Positions 18,478 to 26,616 of a DNA stretch of 64,000 bases are shown one piece after another. The position numbers and the translations under genes are program-made. The notes under the pieces were generated by a model, which searched no databases, was not told the DNA's origin, and saw nothing but the letters and a program-made list of their open reading frames with translations. Position 1 is the first letter of the stretch; every line of letters starts with the position of its first letter. The DNA is taken from the IMG/VR virus record IMGVR_UViG_3300027867_000005, positions 1 to 64,000 of that record, one strand, 5' to 3'. Source of the stretch: a virus.

Positions 18478-18495
18478 GGCTACGATCTCTCCCGG

Positions 18496-18912
18496 CTAAA
18501 AGAGGATTTCATCGTCGTCAATTGGCGCGAACTGCTCGCCTTGATCATTTGATATCAATTTATCCTCCGGCTCCTCCGCCGGATAAGGGTCCGGCACCTC
18601 GTATTCCGCGCTTTCATCTTCAAATTCAATTGGCGCAGGAAGTGCTTCGACCGGAAGAATAGCTCGTATTGCGGCCGGCAGTTCCCAGCTCTCAGTTGCC
18701 CCGCGGGCGAAAGCAACTTCCGCAGAGCATGGCGTGAGTCGATAGATCGCTGCACCACCATGAAAAATAGCGGGCAGGAACTCTCCCTCGAACAAGGGTT
18801 CCAGCGCTAACATCTTGGCGCCGAAGCGCTCGACTTCAGCGATGCGGCCGACAAGAGTGGTGTGCCCGAAAAGCTCGACAATGGCATATTCGCCGGGTGG
18901 AAAATCGCTCAT
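18496..18912 (-). CDS. Hypothetical acidic-tailed protein, 138 residues
   Basis: The N-terminal 80 residues look like a small beta-barrel-type fold (EYAIVELFGHTTLVGRIAEV, LPAIFHGGAAIYRLTP). The last 50 residues are very acidic and low complexity (Glu, Asp, Pro). Acidic tails of this kind occur in DNA-mimic or single-strand-binding-associated proteins, but no family is recognised. It is coupled by a four-base overlap to the coiled-coil gene upstream and lies two genes before recT. Confidence 0.65.
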   Translation of the reverse strand: MSDFPPGEYAIVELFGHTTLVGRIAEVERFGAKMLALEPLFEGEFLPAIFHGGAAIYRLTPCSAEVAFARGATESWELPAAIRAILPVEALPAPIEFEDESAEYEVPDPYPAEEPEDKLISNDQGEQFAPIDDDEILF

Positions 18913-19757
18913 GCTCTGACCCTCGTGCGGCTGTCCTCGAAAATCTCAACGCCATCCAGCTTGCGGCCCCCGGCTTTGATAAAGCTGCGCACCGCCGCCT
19001 CAAGCGCGTCGTGCGGCAGATGCGACCGCAGCGCTTCAAGATCGAGCGCCGCCCTGTCGAGCGCGCGGAACGTCCAGAACCGCGTTAGGCTCGACGTGGC
19101 TCCCAAATCGGAGCGAGTACGGCTAAGATCGGCCAGCGGCGCCGCTGCGGCCTTCTCGATGCGGCTAGCATCGGCTTCCGCCTGGCGAGCGGCTGTATCG
19201 CGGTCTATCGCCGCCTGCAGGTCTTTCTCCGTCTGCGCGACCCTCTCAGCTTGCTCGGCCTCGCGCCGGCGCCGTTCGGCTTCTTCCCGCTCGATCTTGG
19301 CCGCTTCCTCTCGTGCCCGGCGCTCGGCATCGGCCTTGGCGCGCTGGTAGAGCGTCATGCGGGTCTCGACGATCTCGCGCGCCTGACCGGCGCGGTCGCG
19401 TCCCTTGGGCGTCCCGAGCTTGTCGACGAGCGCGCCGAAATAGCCATCGACTGCGCGCGACGCCGCCAAGAATGGCGACTTGCGCGCCTCCCTTTCCGCC
19501 TCGATGGCCTTCAATAGCTTGGTGATCATGCCGACGTAATCGGTCGCTTTCTTGTTCCATTCCTCGTCTTCGATCACTGCAGGGATACGATCCAGCGCAG
19601 CAAGCAGCTCGTCTCTGCGGACGATATACGGCTCTGCCCCCTCGGCAAGATACGCGATCAGCGCTTCCGGCTCGATCTGGACATGGCCGTGCTCATCGAG
19701 CCAAATCCAATTGAGACCGTGCGAAGAGGCTACGAGATCGTTTTCTATTCCATCCAT
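18909..19757 (-). CDS. Coiled-coil protein of the recombination operon
   Basis: 282 residues from ATG 19757. Residues about 85-185 form a long charged coiled coil rich in Arg, Glu and Ala (RRAREEAAKIEREEAER). The C-terminal 70 residues (FRALDRAALDLEALRSHL, AVRSFIKAGGRKLDG) are a conserved-looking globular part. Proteins of this layout are common beside recT in alphaproteobacterial phages, without a known activity. The start overlaps the upstream gene by 13 bases. A start 30 codons further upstream is possible but would run deep into the previous gene. Confidence 0.7.
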   Translation of the reverse strand: MDGIENDLVASSHGLNWIWLDEHGHVQIEPEALIAYLAEGAEPYIVRRDELLAALDRIPAVIEDEEWNKKATDYVGMITKLLKAIEAEREARKSPFLAASRAVDGYFGALVDKLGTPKGRDRAGQAREIVETRMTLYQRAKADAERRAREEAAKIEREEAERRRREAEQAERVAQTEKDLQAAIDRDTAARQAEADASRIEKAAAAPLADLSRTRSDLGATSSLTRFWTFRALDRAALDLEALRSHLPHDALEAAVRSFIKAGGRKLDGVEIFEDSRTRVRA

Positions 19758-20194
19758 GATACGCACCCCTCGGTTTCGCATTTCCCATGGATATGCCCGT
19801 TGTAAGCCGAGATAGAAAGATGCAGGCGTCCCTTGCATGCCGGACACTCGACAATCTCGCTGGCCGATCGGCCTTTATGAGCTTTTCGCCACTCGGCAAT
19901 TCCGGTTTGCACTGTGGCCATCTTGCTCATCCGGGCATTAATCCATTTTTCATGGGCCTCGATTTCCTCGGGCGTGGGCAAGCGCAGATTTTCGCAATGA
20001 ACTGCGCCCGGTTTTGATTTCCCATCCTTGGTGAGAAAACGCGGCCTAATATCGAACCTGTGATCGCGAAAGAGACTGTATTTCACGCCCGCTTCGCATG
20101 TATCCGCCGGATCGCCGAGCCGAATATTCCCATTGTAGCGGTAGTGAATGCACCAGCCGGGAGCATAGCCCGGATCACCCTTGCGCTTCGACAT
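19745..20194 (-). CDS. Putative zinc-binding protein, 149 residues
   Basis: Two cysteine groups are visible: Cys15, Cys33 and Cys67 in the first half, and a C-terminal ribbon-like part with ECPACKGRLHLSIS followed by CETEGC. The C-x2-C...C-x4-C arrangement suggests a zinc ribbon. It starts with a basic MSKRKGDPGY. It follows the KTSC-domain gene by a single base and overlaps the next gene by 13 bases. Function unknown. Confidence 0.65.
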   Translation of the reverse strand: MSKRKGDPGYAPGWCIHYRYNGNIRLGDPADTCEAGVKYSLFRDHRFDIRPRFLTKDGKSKPGAVHCENLRLPTPEEIEAHEKWINARMSKMATVQTGIAEWRKAHKGRSASEIVECPACKGRLHLSISAYNGHIHGKCETEGCVSWME

Positions 20195-20195
20195 C

Positions 20196-20432
20196 TCACA
20201 CTTTCCTGTAAGGATATTTCGCCGGGTCGCTGCGGATGTGCTTGCCGAAGTGCGAGCCGATGCTTTTCGCGGACATCAACGCGGCATGATCCTCGGCGCT
20301 CACATTGTCATAATGGTAGACTGCCCCGACAGTCTCGTCTTTTCGCGGATGAAATTCGACTGCGAGCGTCTTGGTCGCGATCTCATAGCCGATCCGGCTG
20401 ATTTGGCTCGATGATACCTGCTTCATGCGCAT
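20196..20432 (-). CDS. KTSC-domain protein
   Basis: 78 residues from ATG 20432, where a near-perfect AGGAGG ribosome site lies 7 bases upstream and decides the start. The sequence SSQISRIGYEIATKTLAVEF, followed by YHYDNVSAEDHAALMSAKSIG, is the KTSC domain pattern: Ser-rich start, GYD/E, L-x-V-x-F, Y-x-Y-x-V, then the SxG helix. KTSC domains are small, common in phages, and of unproven function, sometimes next to RNA or DNA enzymes. Confidence 0.8.
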   Translation of the reverse strand: MRMKQVSSSQISRIGYEIATKTLAVEFHPRKDETVGAVYHYDNVSAEDHAALMSAKSIGSHFGKHIRSDPAKYPYRKV

Positions 20433-20451
20433 GGGGGTTACCTCCTGTTTT

Positions 20452-20856
20452 TCAGAACGGCAATGCGGCTTGCAGCCAGTCCACCGGCTTGTGCGGCTGT
20501 GCCTGGGCCTCGTCGGGCGCATAGCGCTGCGCATATTTCAGGTCAGCAACCCGGAAGGCATACTCGCTCTCGGTAATCGGCGTGGCCTTCATCAGAAGCC
20601 GGCGCACGTCATCAATCCCGACGATCTCGCCCGCTATGAATGCCGCAAGAAATGGGCTGCGCGTGCCCCTCATGTCGTTCTCAGGCTCGCCGGGTTCACT
20701 CGCCGTTTCAATCCGCATGATCGCGACAGGAACAAGCGGCCCTCTGTTGACCAGCGCAACGGCCCAGAACCCGACGCTGGGCGTTTCTCTTTCGCAGTCA
20801 AGGATCGATTGCTCCTTGGCCTGGCGCCATAGCGCTGCCCAATTAATTTCCGGCAT
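20452..20856 (-). CDS. Hypothetical protein, 134 residues
   Basis: Not recognised. Mixed alpha/beta composition with a conserved-looking N-terminal half (INWAALWRQAKEQSIL, GFWAVALVNRG). It overlaps the 63-residue gene upstream by 14 bases and leaves a 19-base gap holding the strong ribosome site of the KTSC gene, so it is part of the leftward early operon. Confidence 0.6.
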   Translation of the reverse strand: MPEINWAALWRQAKEQSILDCERETPSVGFWAVALVNRGPLVPVAIMRIETASEPGEPENDMRGTRSPFLAAFIAGEIVGIDDVRRLLMKATPITESEYAFRVADLKYAQRYAPDEAQAQPHKPVDWLQAALPF

Positions 20857-21034
20857 TTTCCTTGACCGCTTTCAGCGTCTCAAGAACCGACTTCATGCAG
20901 GCGATCTCGTGCTCGGCTTTCTCCTGCGTCATCCGTCGATCGGCAACCCAACGCGGATAGACGCGCAGCCGCATGGCGATCTCACGCTCGACGCTGGCGA
21001 TCTGCTCGTCGATGCTTGGTGGGATGAGATTCAT
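20843..21034 (-). CDS. Small helical protein, 63 residues
   Basis: A short charged, helical protein (DEQIASVEREIAMRLRVYP, RRMTQEKAEHEIACMKSVLE) of a kind often found in phage early regions. It overlaps both neighbours by a few bases, which supports translation. Function unknown. Confidence 0.65.
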   Translation of the reverse strand: MNLIPPSIDEQIASVEREIAMRLRVYPRWVADRRMTQEKAEHEIACMKSVLETLKAVKENAGN

Positions 21035-21447
21035 TCTTCGGCTGCCATCGGCACGGGCGGTGTCGCCCCGCTTCGAATGAATCCGCCATCAACGCCCAAC
21101 ACCTTATCCCCGAGCTTCAGGATCGCAGCTTGCACCTGAGCGGGCCGTGTCCCGCCGATCATCTCAGCCAATGCCTCTATCGTCTGAGGCATGCCGCTCA
21201 GCCGGTAATAGACTTCCTCGGCGATGTTGCGCCGCGGTGCGCGGGCGGATTTCTGTGTCGGACCGAGGTTGGTGGGAGACAGCGGCTCACGGGGAGGATC
21301 GGCTTCGGTCATCGCAGCGACGGCGGCGTCATGCGCGGCAAGAGCCGCACGCGCAATGTCGAATTCCTTTGCCCACCGCTCGACTTCGGCCGCCGCATGT
21401 TCTCTCGATGCGACCAATTCGGCACGCAATTCGGTGGTGTCAGTCAT
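21031..21447 (-). CDS. Hypothetical protein with coiled-coil start and winged-helix-like end
   Basis: 138 residues. The first 50 residues are a predicted coiled coil (TTELRAELVASREHAAAEVE). The last 60 look like a small winged helix: NIAEEVYYRLSGMPQTIEAL, MIGGTRPAQVQAAILKLGDK. The arrangement suggests a DNA-binding or oligomeric regulator. Four-base overlap with the next gene and one-base overlap with the previous one. Confidence 0.6.
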   Translation of the reverse strand: MTDTTELRAELVASREHAAAEVERWAKEFDIARAALAAHDAAVAAMTEADPPREPLSPTNLGPTQKSARAPRRNIAEEVYYRLSGMPQTIEALAEMIGGTRPAQVQAAILKLGDKVLGVDGGFIRSGATPPVPMAAEE

Positions 21448-21683
21448 CAGCTTTTGTCTCCGTTAAAAAAAGAGTTTTTATCGCGGCAAACTCCTACCAT
21501 GTAGGTTTCGAGCGCCGCGCCGACGATCATGCCGAACGCTGCCGACATAAGCGCCAGCACTACGATAAGCGCTATCTGGTTACGCGTGAACTTACGATGA
21601 CGACACGGCGTCTCGCGCACGCGGAGACCGACATTCGCTCGGCCGGCGCGGGTGAAGCGGCCATGCTCGTCCCGCGGGGTCAT
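21447..21683 (-). CDS. Single-span membrane protein, 78 residues
   Basis: A positively charged N-terminus of about 35 residues is followed by one membrane helix (IALIVVLALMSAAFGMIVGA, residues about 37-57) and a short polar tail with one Cys. The charge distribution predicts a cytoplasmic N-terminus. It overlaps its neighbours at both ends. Function unknown. Confidence 0.6.
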   Translation of the reverse strand: MTPRDEHGRFTRAGRANVGLRVRETPCRHRKFTRNQIALIVVLALMSAAFGMIVGAALETYMVGVCRDKNSFFNGDKS

Positions 21684-21892
21684 TGTTTCAGCGTCGTAAG
21701 CGCGGCTGCGACACCGGCGAGATAGGCGCGGGAAAGATTAAAAGCATATTCCTCAGCCTCGTCTTGACTGTGAAAGGTAGTAATAGCAATCTGACCAGGC
21801 CCCACGATATGGTACCGGTGGTAGCCACAGCCGCAATCGTCGATTTCGACAGTGTACGGCAGCTTCGTGGTATCTAGCGTGCCCTCAGCCAT
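21680..21892 (-). CDS. Hypothetical protein, 70 residues
   Basis: Started at ATG 21892, which overlaps the preceding 55-residue gene by 8 bases. An ATG at 21967 would place the whole 5' part inside that gene. Features: YTVEIDDCGCGYHRYHIVG with a Cys-x-Cys pair, then a helix with AEEYAFNLSRAYLAGVAA. Not recognised. Confidence 0.6.
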   Translation of the reverse strand: MAEGTLDTTKLPYTVEIDDCGCGYHRYHIVGPGQIAITTFHSQDEAEEYAFNLSRAYLAGVAAALTTLKQ

Positions 21893-22052
21893 TGACTTGC
21901 TCCTTCGCCGCGATCTCATCCTCGATCCTGACAATGAGCTGCGCAAGCTTGGGTCTGCCAGGATCATTCAGCGACATCGTCTTCAGCATCGCTATCAACG
22001 CATCGCGCCGCTTCTCGAGGCTCAATGTCGGGGTCTCTAGGTATTTCGTCAT
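21885..22052 (-). CDS. Small protein, first gene of the leftward recT operon
   Basis: 55 residues from ATG 22052: a charged helical protein beginning MTKYLETPTLSLEKRRDAL and ending EDEIAAKEQVNG. It is the first reading frame after the divergent promoter region and overlaps the next gene by 8 bases, which argues that it is real. Function unknown. Confidence 0.55.
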   Translation of the reverse strand: MTKYLETPTLSLEKRRDALIAMLKTMSLNDPGRPKLAQLIVRIEDEIAAKEQVNG

Positions 22053-22139
22053 ACCTCAACACTTACGACATTGCGGATGTTCGCGCAACTGATATTTGTC
22101 CGTTGCAACCGAAATTATTTTCTGGCATCGTTCCGCGCC
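22053..22139. promoter_or_regulatory. Divergent control region between recT operon and YdaS-like gene
   Basis: An 87-base gap between the divergent starts 22052 (-) and 22140 (+). It holds several TTG-type hexamers. Examples are TTGCGC with a 17-base spacer to TAAGTG on the - strand, and TTGCGG with a 17-base spacer to ATTTGT on the + strand. Neither is a strong match. The position beside a Cro-like gene makes it the natural operator region. No clear palindrome was found. Confidence 0.4.
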
Positions 22140-22361
22140 ATGAGAAAAGATCGCTCGGACGTGCTGAAGCGCGTCATCTCCGCAGCCGGCGGGATCGGCA
22201 AGATCGCCACTCACATCGGCATCAGACAAAACGTCGTTTCGATGTGGAGCCGGGTGCCTCCAAAGCACGCGGTGGCCGTTGCGAAGCTCACCGGCATTCC
22301 TCTGCATGAGCTGCGCCCGGACATCTTCCCAGCACCACAGCAAGGACAAGGCAATGCCTGA
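22140..22361 (+). CDS. Cro/YdaS-like DNA-binding regulator
   Basis: 73 residues from ATG 22140. A helix-turn-helix is clear: VLKRVISAAGGIGKIATHIG, then IRQNVVSMWSRVPPKHAVAV and a closing helix LTGIPLHELRPDIFP. This is the YdaS/Cro pattern of phage regulators, where the recognition helix precedes a W-x-R-V-P motif. A longer form from 22071 would fill the intergenic control region. It is divergent from the recT operon and overlaps the next gene by 8 bases, so it likely controls both directions. Confidence 0.75.
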   Translation: MRKDRSDVLKRVISAAGGIGKIATHIGIRQNVVSMWSRVPPKHAVAVAKLTGIPLHELRPDIFPAPQQGQGNA

Positions 22362-23109
22362 CGGATCGACGACGGCCAACAGCACCTACAGCCGGGCGCA
22401 ACTGCTCGAAGTCGTCGACAAGCTCGAGGAACAAGGCCAAGCGCTCGTCGAAGCAAAGAAAACCGTCTCGTCGCTGGCGCGCTCGCTGCGCGTCTTCCGC
22501 GACCAAACGGTAAAATCGCTCGGCATCCCGCTCGACATACTCGACGAGGCAATCCGCGACGCGAAAATGTCCGGGACCGAGCGTCAGCGGCGATACGAGC
22601 ATAAGGCCCGCATGATGGCGTTTCTGGACAAGCCGATCGGGTTCCAGGGATCATTCATCATGCCCGAGGAAACCGACGAGGATCGCGCTGCGTTCGCCGT
22701 GCATAATCTCAAGGCGATCGACGTTGCTGGCTATGCGGCCGGGAAAGTCGGGCATGATCGGCACGGGAGCAACACCTATTCGCCGGGTACGGAAGAACAC
22801 GTCAGGTTCGATAATGCCTGGCTCCGCGGCGATGGCGAGAAGCCGGCCAATCCGCCTGCGCCCCCGGAACTGAAGCGCGGGCCGGGGCGTCCGCGAAAGA
22901 CTGCGGTGCCCGTCACCACAAATGGTGCCGCAGGCGAGCCGACGATGAGCATCGATGACATGGCGCGGCGGGACGGACGCCTTGATGCCTCCGAAGGCCA
23001 CGACAACCATGCCGGCCTGTACCCCCAGGGGAATGAAGGTCACAGTTCGTACCTTCTTGGCCGCGCTGAGATCGACCGGGCGCGGCAGGGCGAACACGGG
23101 ACTGCTTAG
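22354..23109 (+). CDS. Hypothetical protein with AT-hook-like motif
   Basis: 251 residues from ATG 22354. An N-terminal coiled coil (residues about 12-50) is followed by a charged middle. Near residue 175 comes a basic KRGPGRPRKT stretch of the AT-hook type. The C-terminal third is polar and His/Gly rich (GYAAGKVGHDRHGSN in the middle, HAGLYPQGNEGHSSYLLG near the end). The product may bind AT-rich DNA, but no family is recognised. Coupled to the regulator upstream and followed directly by the RusA gene. Confidence 0.6.
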   Translation: MPDGSTTANSTYSRAQLLEVVDKLEEQGQALVEAKKTVSSLARSLRVFRDQTVKSLGIPLDILDEAIRDAKMSGTERQRRYEHKARMMAFLDKPIGFQGSFIMPEETDEDRAAFAVHNLKAIDVAGYAAGKVGHDRHGSNTYSPGTEEHVRFDNAWLRGDGEKPANPPAPPELKRGPGRPRKTAVPVTTNGAAGEPTMSIDDMARRDGRLDASEGHDNHAGLYPQGNEGHSSYLLGRAEIDRARQGEHGTA

Positions 23110-23598
23110 GTGCAAATCGTCATAGAGCTGCCAGGTCCGGTTCGCGGCAAGGGCGCAGGCCGTGCCTTCGTCGTGCGCGGACCTGGCCAAAGTGGTGGCC
23201 TGAGAGCGGCCATCTTCACGGACAGCAAGACGCGATCCTACGAAGCGCAGCTAAAGATGCTCGCAAGGGATGCAATGAACGGCCAGCCACCGACCGAGGA
23301 GTCGGTGATCGTCACGATCGAGGCGCGGTTTGCGGTTCCGAAGTCATGGTCAAAGCGCGATCGAGCGGCTGCGCTCGCCGGTCATATCTGGCCGACGACC
23401 AAGCCCGACACAAACAATATCAGCAAAACTTTAGACGGGCTCAACGAGATCGTCTGGCGCGACGACAGCCAGATTGGCGAGGAGCGTGTCATCAAGCGGT
23501 ATAGCGAGCATCCTGGCCTCACGATCATCGTGGAGACGCGGGATCAGCAGCGGTCGGTTGCGGCCGCCCCGCAGGTGTTGCCGCTATTTGGTGGCTGA
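23110..23598 (+). CDS. rusA: RusA-like Holliday junction resolvase
   Basis: 162 residues from GTG 23110, directly after the previous stop. The RusA core is visible: FAVPKSWSKRDRAAALAG, TTKPDTNNISKTLDGLNE, IVWRDDSQIGEERVIKRYSE. The Asp residues of KPD and WRDDSQ correspond to the metal-binding acids of RusA. RusA enzymes resolve four-way junctions by paired nicks, which would complement the RecT-type annealing protein. It faces the tRNA genes and is the last gene of the short rightward cluster. Confidence 0.85.
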   Translation: MQIVIELPGPVRGKGAGRAFVVRGPGQSGGLRAAIFTDSKTRSYEAQLKMLARDAMNGQPPTEESVIVTIEARFAVPKSWSKRDRAAALAGHIWPTTKPDTNNISKTLDGLNEIVWRDDSQIGEERVIKRYSEHPGLTIIVETRDQQRSVAAAPQVLPLFGG

Positions 23599-23601
23599 GT
23601 T

Positions 23602-23677
23602 TGGTAGACCCGGCAGGATTCAAACCTGCGCCCTCCGGCTGCGGATGCCGGCGCTCTATTCACTGAGCTACGGGCCT
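23602..23677 (-). tRNA. tRNA-Arg (anticodon CCG)
   Basis: A 76-base cloverleaf can be folded by hand: acceptor AGGCCCG/CGGGTCT (one G-U pair), D stem GCTC/GAGC, anticodon stem CCGGC/GCCGG with loop ATCCGCA, 5-base variable loop, T stem GCAGG/CCTGC with loop TTTGAAT, discriminator A, and encoded CCA. Anticodon CCG would read CGG. Odd points: the D loop (AGTGAATA) lacks the GG pair, and position 37 is a C rather than a purine. Confidence 0.8.
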
Positions 23678-23684
23678 ATCATAT

Positions 23685-23758
23685 TGGTCGGGGCGGCAGG
23701 AGTTGAACCTGCGGCCTTCTGTTCCAACACAGACGCTCTATCACTGAGCTACGCCCCT
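23685..23758 (-). tRNA. tRNA, identity uncertain (possible Pro TGG), atypical loops
   Basis: A 74-base cloverleaf with encoded CCA, 7 bases upstream of the tRNA-Arg in the same direction. Acceptor pairs GGGGCG with CGCCCC, but the first pair is A-G. D stem GCTC/GAGC, T stem GCAGG/CCTGC with loop TTCAACT. The anticodon stem TCTGT/ACAGA leaves only six bases (GTTGGA) for the loop, so the anticodon is ambiguous; TGG is the best reading. The D loop lacks GG. It may be a degenerate tRNA. Confidence 0.6.
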
Positions 23759-23765
23759 CACAAAC

Positions 23766-25361
23766 TCAATCCCAACGATCGATGTTGTAGCGGTTCCACG
23801 CGCCATTTAAGAACGCGCGCAAGGTACAATTTGGTACAGAACGAGACAAATCCAATCCCGAAGCAAGCTGACAGTCTGCAGGCCCAATCGATGCTCGCTT
23901 GGAATAAGCCTCAATGGTCGCGCGTATCGGAAATAGGTCACCGCGCAAACACTCAGGGAACAGCGCGTTTCCCTGATCAGTACCGCTATCGCAGGCATTT
24001 TCCAGAACCAACAGCAGACGATCGCCAGATAGGTAATGTGCTTCGTCATTTTCTTGCTGGCTCGGATCATTGACGATGGCAACGACCGGAACCCAGCCAC
24101 CCGAAGGCAACCCCCAACGAGATGCCAGAGAACCATTGTGGTAGACGTATCCACTGATCGGATTGTTCCATTTAAAGATCAGAGGGGCATCGGCGTGCTG
24201 CGCGGTCAATAATGCACGGTAATTACCGCGTGCCGGCGCCAATACCTCAATCCGTTCGGCATTGGGTAGGACTGCGCGAGAGAACTTCTCCCATGTCATT
24301 GTAATGGCAGGAAGATCAACAACCGGGATCGGCTCGCGTCCTTTGGCCACTATGTGTCCGAACACTCCATGGGTCTGCGCAGCGTTAACTGGAGCGCACG
24401 AAAGCCAGATTGCCGGCACTTCATCGAGACGCGCGAAACGGCGCTCCAGAGAACGCGCGATCCCGAGCTTCTCGACGATTGCCTCGGCCGCTTTGATGTT
24501 GCCCGGAGTGGGCGCGCTCTGCGGACGCTGGTAGCGTAGCCCGTGCGTCATCTCGTCGAATTTTGCCTTGATAGCCTCGAACGGCAAACCGGCCTCGATC
24601 GCTTCGAGCAACGGCGCCGCAACCGAAGTGCGAGGATGGCAGAACCCCTCCGGTGCTGTGGCGATGGCGCGCCACAGCAAATTTTCTCCCTTGCGCCCCT
24701 TTGGATGCCCGTATAGAGCGCGCAACCACTTGATTGGTCCGGAGAACTTTTCAGCGCCGCGCAAAGCCTCGGCATCGAACAGCCTTATGAGCTGGTCAAG
24801 AGCCGCTGGCTTGTAGACGGCTAACGCGCGAGCGACGGTCTCAAAATTCTCTCGCTTTGCGGCCATCGCCTGCCCGGCAGTTATGGCGCGTTCACGATAA
24901 ACTATTCCTTCCGGCGGAATTACGGCAGGATGAGACCATTCCCCTGTAAGGGGTGTTCCCCATATCCTTTCTTTCGAGAAGAACGGTGCCACAATGCGGG
25001 CTTTCTCGACGCGCGCTCGCAGCTTCGCAAATGCGTCTGCATAGAAATCAGCTACATCATCGGACGACCAAAGAGCAGAGCGCAATGTGCCATCATCGTT
25101 GGTGGTCGCAAGAAAACCGTAAGATCGAAAGAATCGAGCGCAGGCATGACAAGTATGCGTCTGCCGTTCCTGCGGCAGACTATCGAGATAAATTTCGTAG
25201 AGACCATCGGCGTCGGTCTTGAACAACGGCCCCCTATGCCCATCGAAACTCTCGCGCACCTTCAGCAAGAGGGCAGAGTAGTCGTGTTCATGATCATGAG
25301 CGATGATTGATGCCGCTGCTATTTTGGTTGCGGCACGGTTGCGACCTCGGTGCGTCGCCAT
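23766..25361 (-). CDS. Hypothetical protein, 531 residues
   Basis: Not recognised. A long, well-mixed globular sequence with a CHACARFFRSYG zinc-like Cys pair near residue 70, several Trp residues, and no membrane segment or known ATPase motif. It begins MATHRGRNRAATKIAAAS. An N-terminal HDHEHD cluster and the Cys pair suggest metal binding. The ATG at 25361 has a GGAG site and directly upstream carries one of three copies of a repeated leader element (25376-25402). It lies between the helicase gene and the two tRNAs. Confidence 0.7.
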   Translation of the reverse strand: MATHRGRNRAATKIAAASIIAHDHEHDYSALLLKVRESFDGHRGPLFKTDADGLYEIYLDSLPQERQTHTCHACARFFRSYGFLATTNDDGTLRSALWSSDDVADFYADAFAKLRARVEKARIVAPFFSKERIWGTPLTGEWSHPAVIPPEGIVYRERAITAGQAMAAKRENFETVARALAVYKPAALDQLIRLFDAEALRGAEKFSGPIKWLRALYGHPKGRKGENLLWRAIATAPEGFCHPRTSVAAPLLEAIEAGLPFEAIKAKFDEMTHGLRYQRPQSAPTPGNIKAAEAIVEKLGIARSLERRFARLDEVPAIWLSCAPVNAAQTHGVFGHIVAKGREPIPVVDLPAITMTWEKFSRAVLPNAERIEVLAPARGNYRALLTAQHADAPLIFKWNNPISGYVYHNGSLASRWGLPSGGWVPVVAIVNDPSQQENDEAHYLSGDRLLLVLENACDSGTDQGNALFPECLRGDLFPIRATIEAYSKRASIGPADCQLASGLDLSRSVPNCTLRAFLNGAWNRYNIDRWD

Positions 25362-25375
25362 TCGTCTTCTCCAAA

Positions 25376-25402
25376 CCCCTGGGATAGCCCCGAGGCGCGG
25401 GC
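25376..25402 (-). repeat. Repeated leader element, copy 1
   Basis: Reads, on the - strand, a 15-base core GCCCGCGCCTCGGGG, a 6-base spacer, then CAGGGG, ending 15 bases before the ATG at 25361. The core is identical in copies 2 and 3 (32019-32044, 33797-33822). CCCG-CGCCT-CGGG can form a 4-bp hairpin with a 5-base loop. Confidence 0.7.
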
Positions 25403-25440
25403 AGCGGAATGGTTATCCCATCCGCAGCAGCGATGTCAAT

Positions 25441-26610
25441 TCATATCGCCATCCACGGCATTTCGTTTGGCAGCTTAATATCGCTCGGCCGGAGGATGCA
25501 ATTGCCGCGGATTTCCACCTTCACGATACGGCCATCCGCGACAAGCCGCTCGACGCTGTCGGCGAGCACGAGCAAGGGCAAGTCCCGATATTCGGGCGTG
25601 CTCCGCTTGGCACGCTTCGGGAGCGAGCGATCGAGCTCGGGGTCGGCGGGGATCAGTGTTCCGTTGCCGCAGAGCCGGCGCAGCGCCGCCAGCATCCGGT
25701 AGTCCAGGTCCAGGCGCTCAGTGTGGCTCAGCGCCCTCTTGCGCTCGGGCATTTCCTCGGTGACGAAAACGCCGTCCTGCCATCGCAGCTTCGTTGCATT
25801 GAGCTTGGAGCCGTAGTTGCTCCCCATTCCGTAGAGAATGCGCACATCCTCGTCGGTGCCTGTCTCGCGGTTGTAAGTCTTCGGGCGCTCGAGCGAGATC
25901 GTGATACGCACCGTCGACTCCCATGCCGACGAACCGCTGTACCACCCGCCGCTACGGTTCGGGTGCGCATTGAGCAGGATGGCCCCACCCAGCGTATCGG
26001 CGAGCCAAGCCAGCTTTTCGACATAAGCCGTGACCTGGTTGCGGTTCACTTCATCGCCACCGAATGTTCGTGCGCTGGTGTCGATCGGCACCACGCGCAC
26101 GCCAGTATCCTTGCAGAAATTGACCATCTGATCCCACCGCGGCGTCATCTTGGGGATCGCGCTGAACCGCTCGAACTCGCAGAGCCGCGCATTGCCGCCG
26201 TTCGCCCCGATCTGGTCGCGCGACAGCCACGACACTTCCGTCTCGAGATCGGCGTGGCTGATGTCGTAATGGCGGTTGATGTTGATCTGCCTGTGCGCAA
26301 GTGCCTGCTCGCGATCCTCGGCGAAGTATCCGAAGCTGCGAAACTGGCCGATATCCCGCCCGAGCCAGCGGCGCCCCAGCGCAGCGGCCGTCATCATGTC
26401 CTGGCACAGAAAGGTCTTGCCGAGCTTCGTGGCGCCCGCAAATAGCGTTACCTCGCCCCTCAGCAGCACGCCAGGGACAAGCCAATCGAGCGGGGGCGGT
26501 ACTTTCCCCTCGAGCGACGCGGCGTAAGTAGGGACGAACGGCGCGATCGTCGGCGCCCGCTGCTCGCGATTGAGCGGGACGACGTTGGCACCAGGACCGC
26601 GCCCTTGCAT
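25441..26610 (-). CDS. RepA-like hexameric helicase / AAA_25 ATPase
   Basis: 389 residues. Walker A is LFAGATKLGKTFLCQDMMTA at about residue 56-75, with the preceding LLRGEVTLF strand. Walker B is likely VRVVPIDTSARTFGG near residue 171. A later LGGAILLNAHPNRSGGW strand carries the sensor His/Arg region. This is the pattern of RepA/RecA-fold replicative helicases carried by plasmids and phages. It should unwind DNA at the replication fork with the primase encoded at 28967. It ends 79 bases before the 531-residue gene and follows the methyltransferase by 6 bases. Confidence 0.8.
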   Translation of the reverse strand: MQGRGPGANVVPLNREQRAPTIAPFVPTYAASLEGKVPPPLDWLVPGVLLRGEVTLFAGATKLGKTFLCQDMMTAAALGRRWLGRDIGQFRSFGYFAEDREQALAHRQININRHYDISHADLETEVSWLSRDQIGANGGNARLCEFERFSAIPKMTPRWDQMVNFCKDTGVRVVPIDTSARTFGGDEVNRNQVTAYVEKLAWLADTLGGAILLNAHPNRSGGWYSGSSAWESTVRITISLERPKTYNRETGTDEDVRILYGMGSNYGSKLNATKLRWQDGVFVTEEMPERKRALSHTERLDLDYRMLAALRRLCGNGTLIPADPELDRSLPKRAKRSTPEYRDLPLLVLADSVERLVADGRIVKVEIRGNCILRPSDIKLPNEMPWMAI

Positions 26611-26616
26611 GACCCG

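Noticed and set aside
23685-23758. Firm tRNA-Pro identity
   Set aside because: The anticodon loop has only six bases and the first acceptor pair is A-G, so the identity is left open.
25303-26445. Long + strand frame opposite the helicase gene
   Set aside because: The - strand frame has Walker motifs; the + frame has shadow composition.
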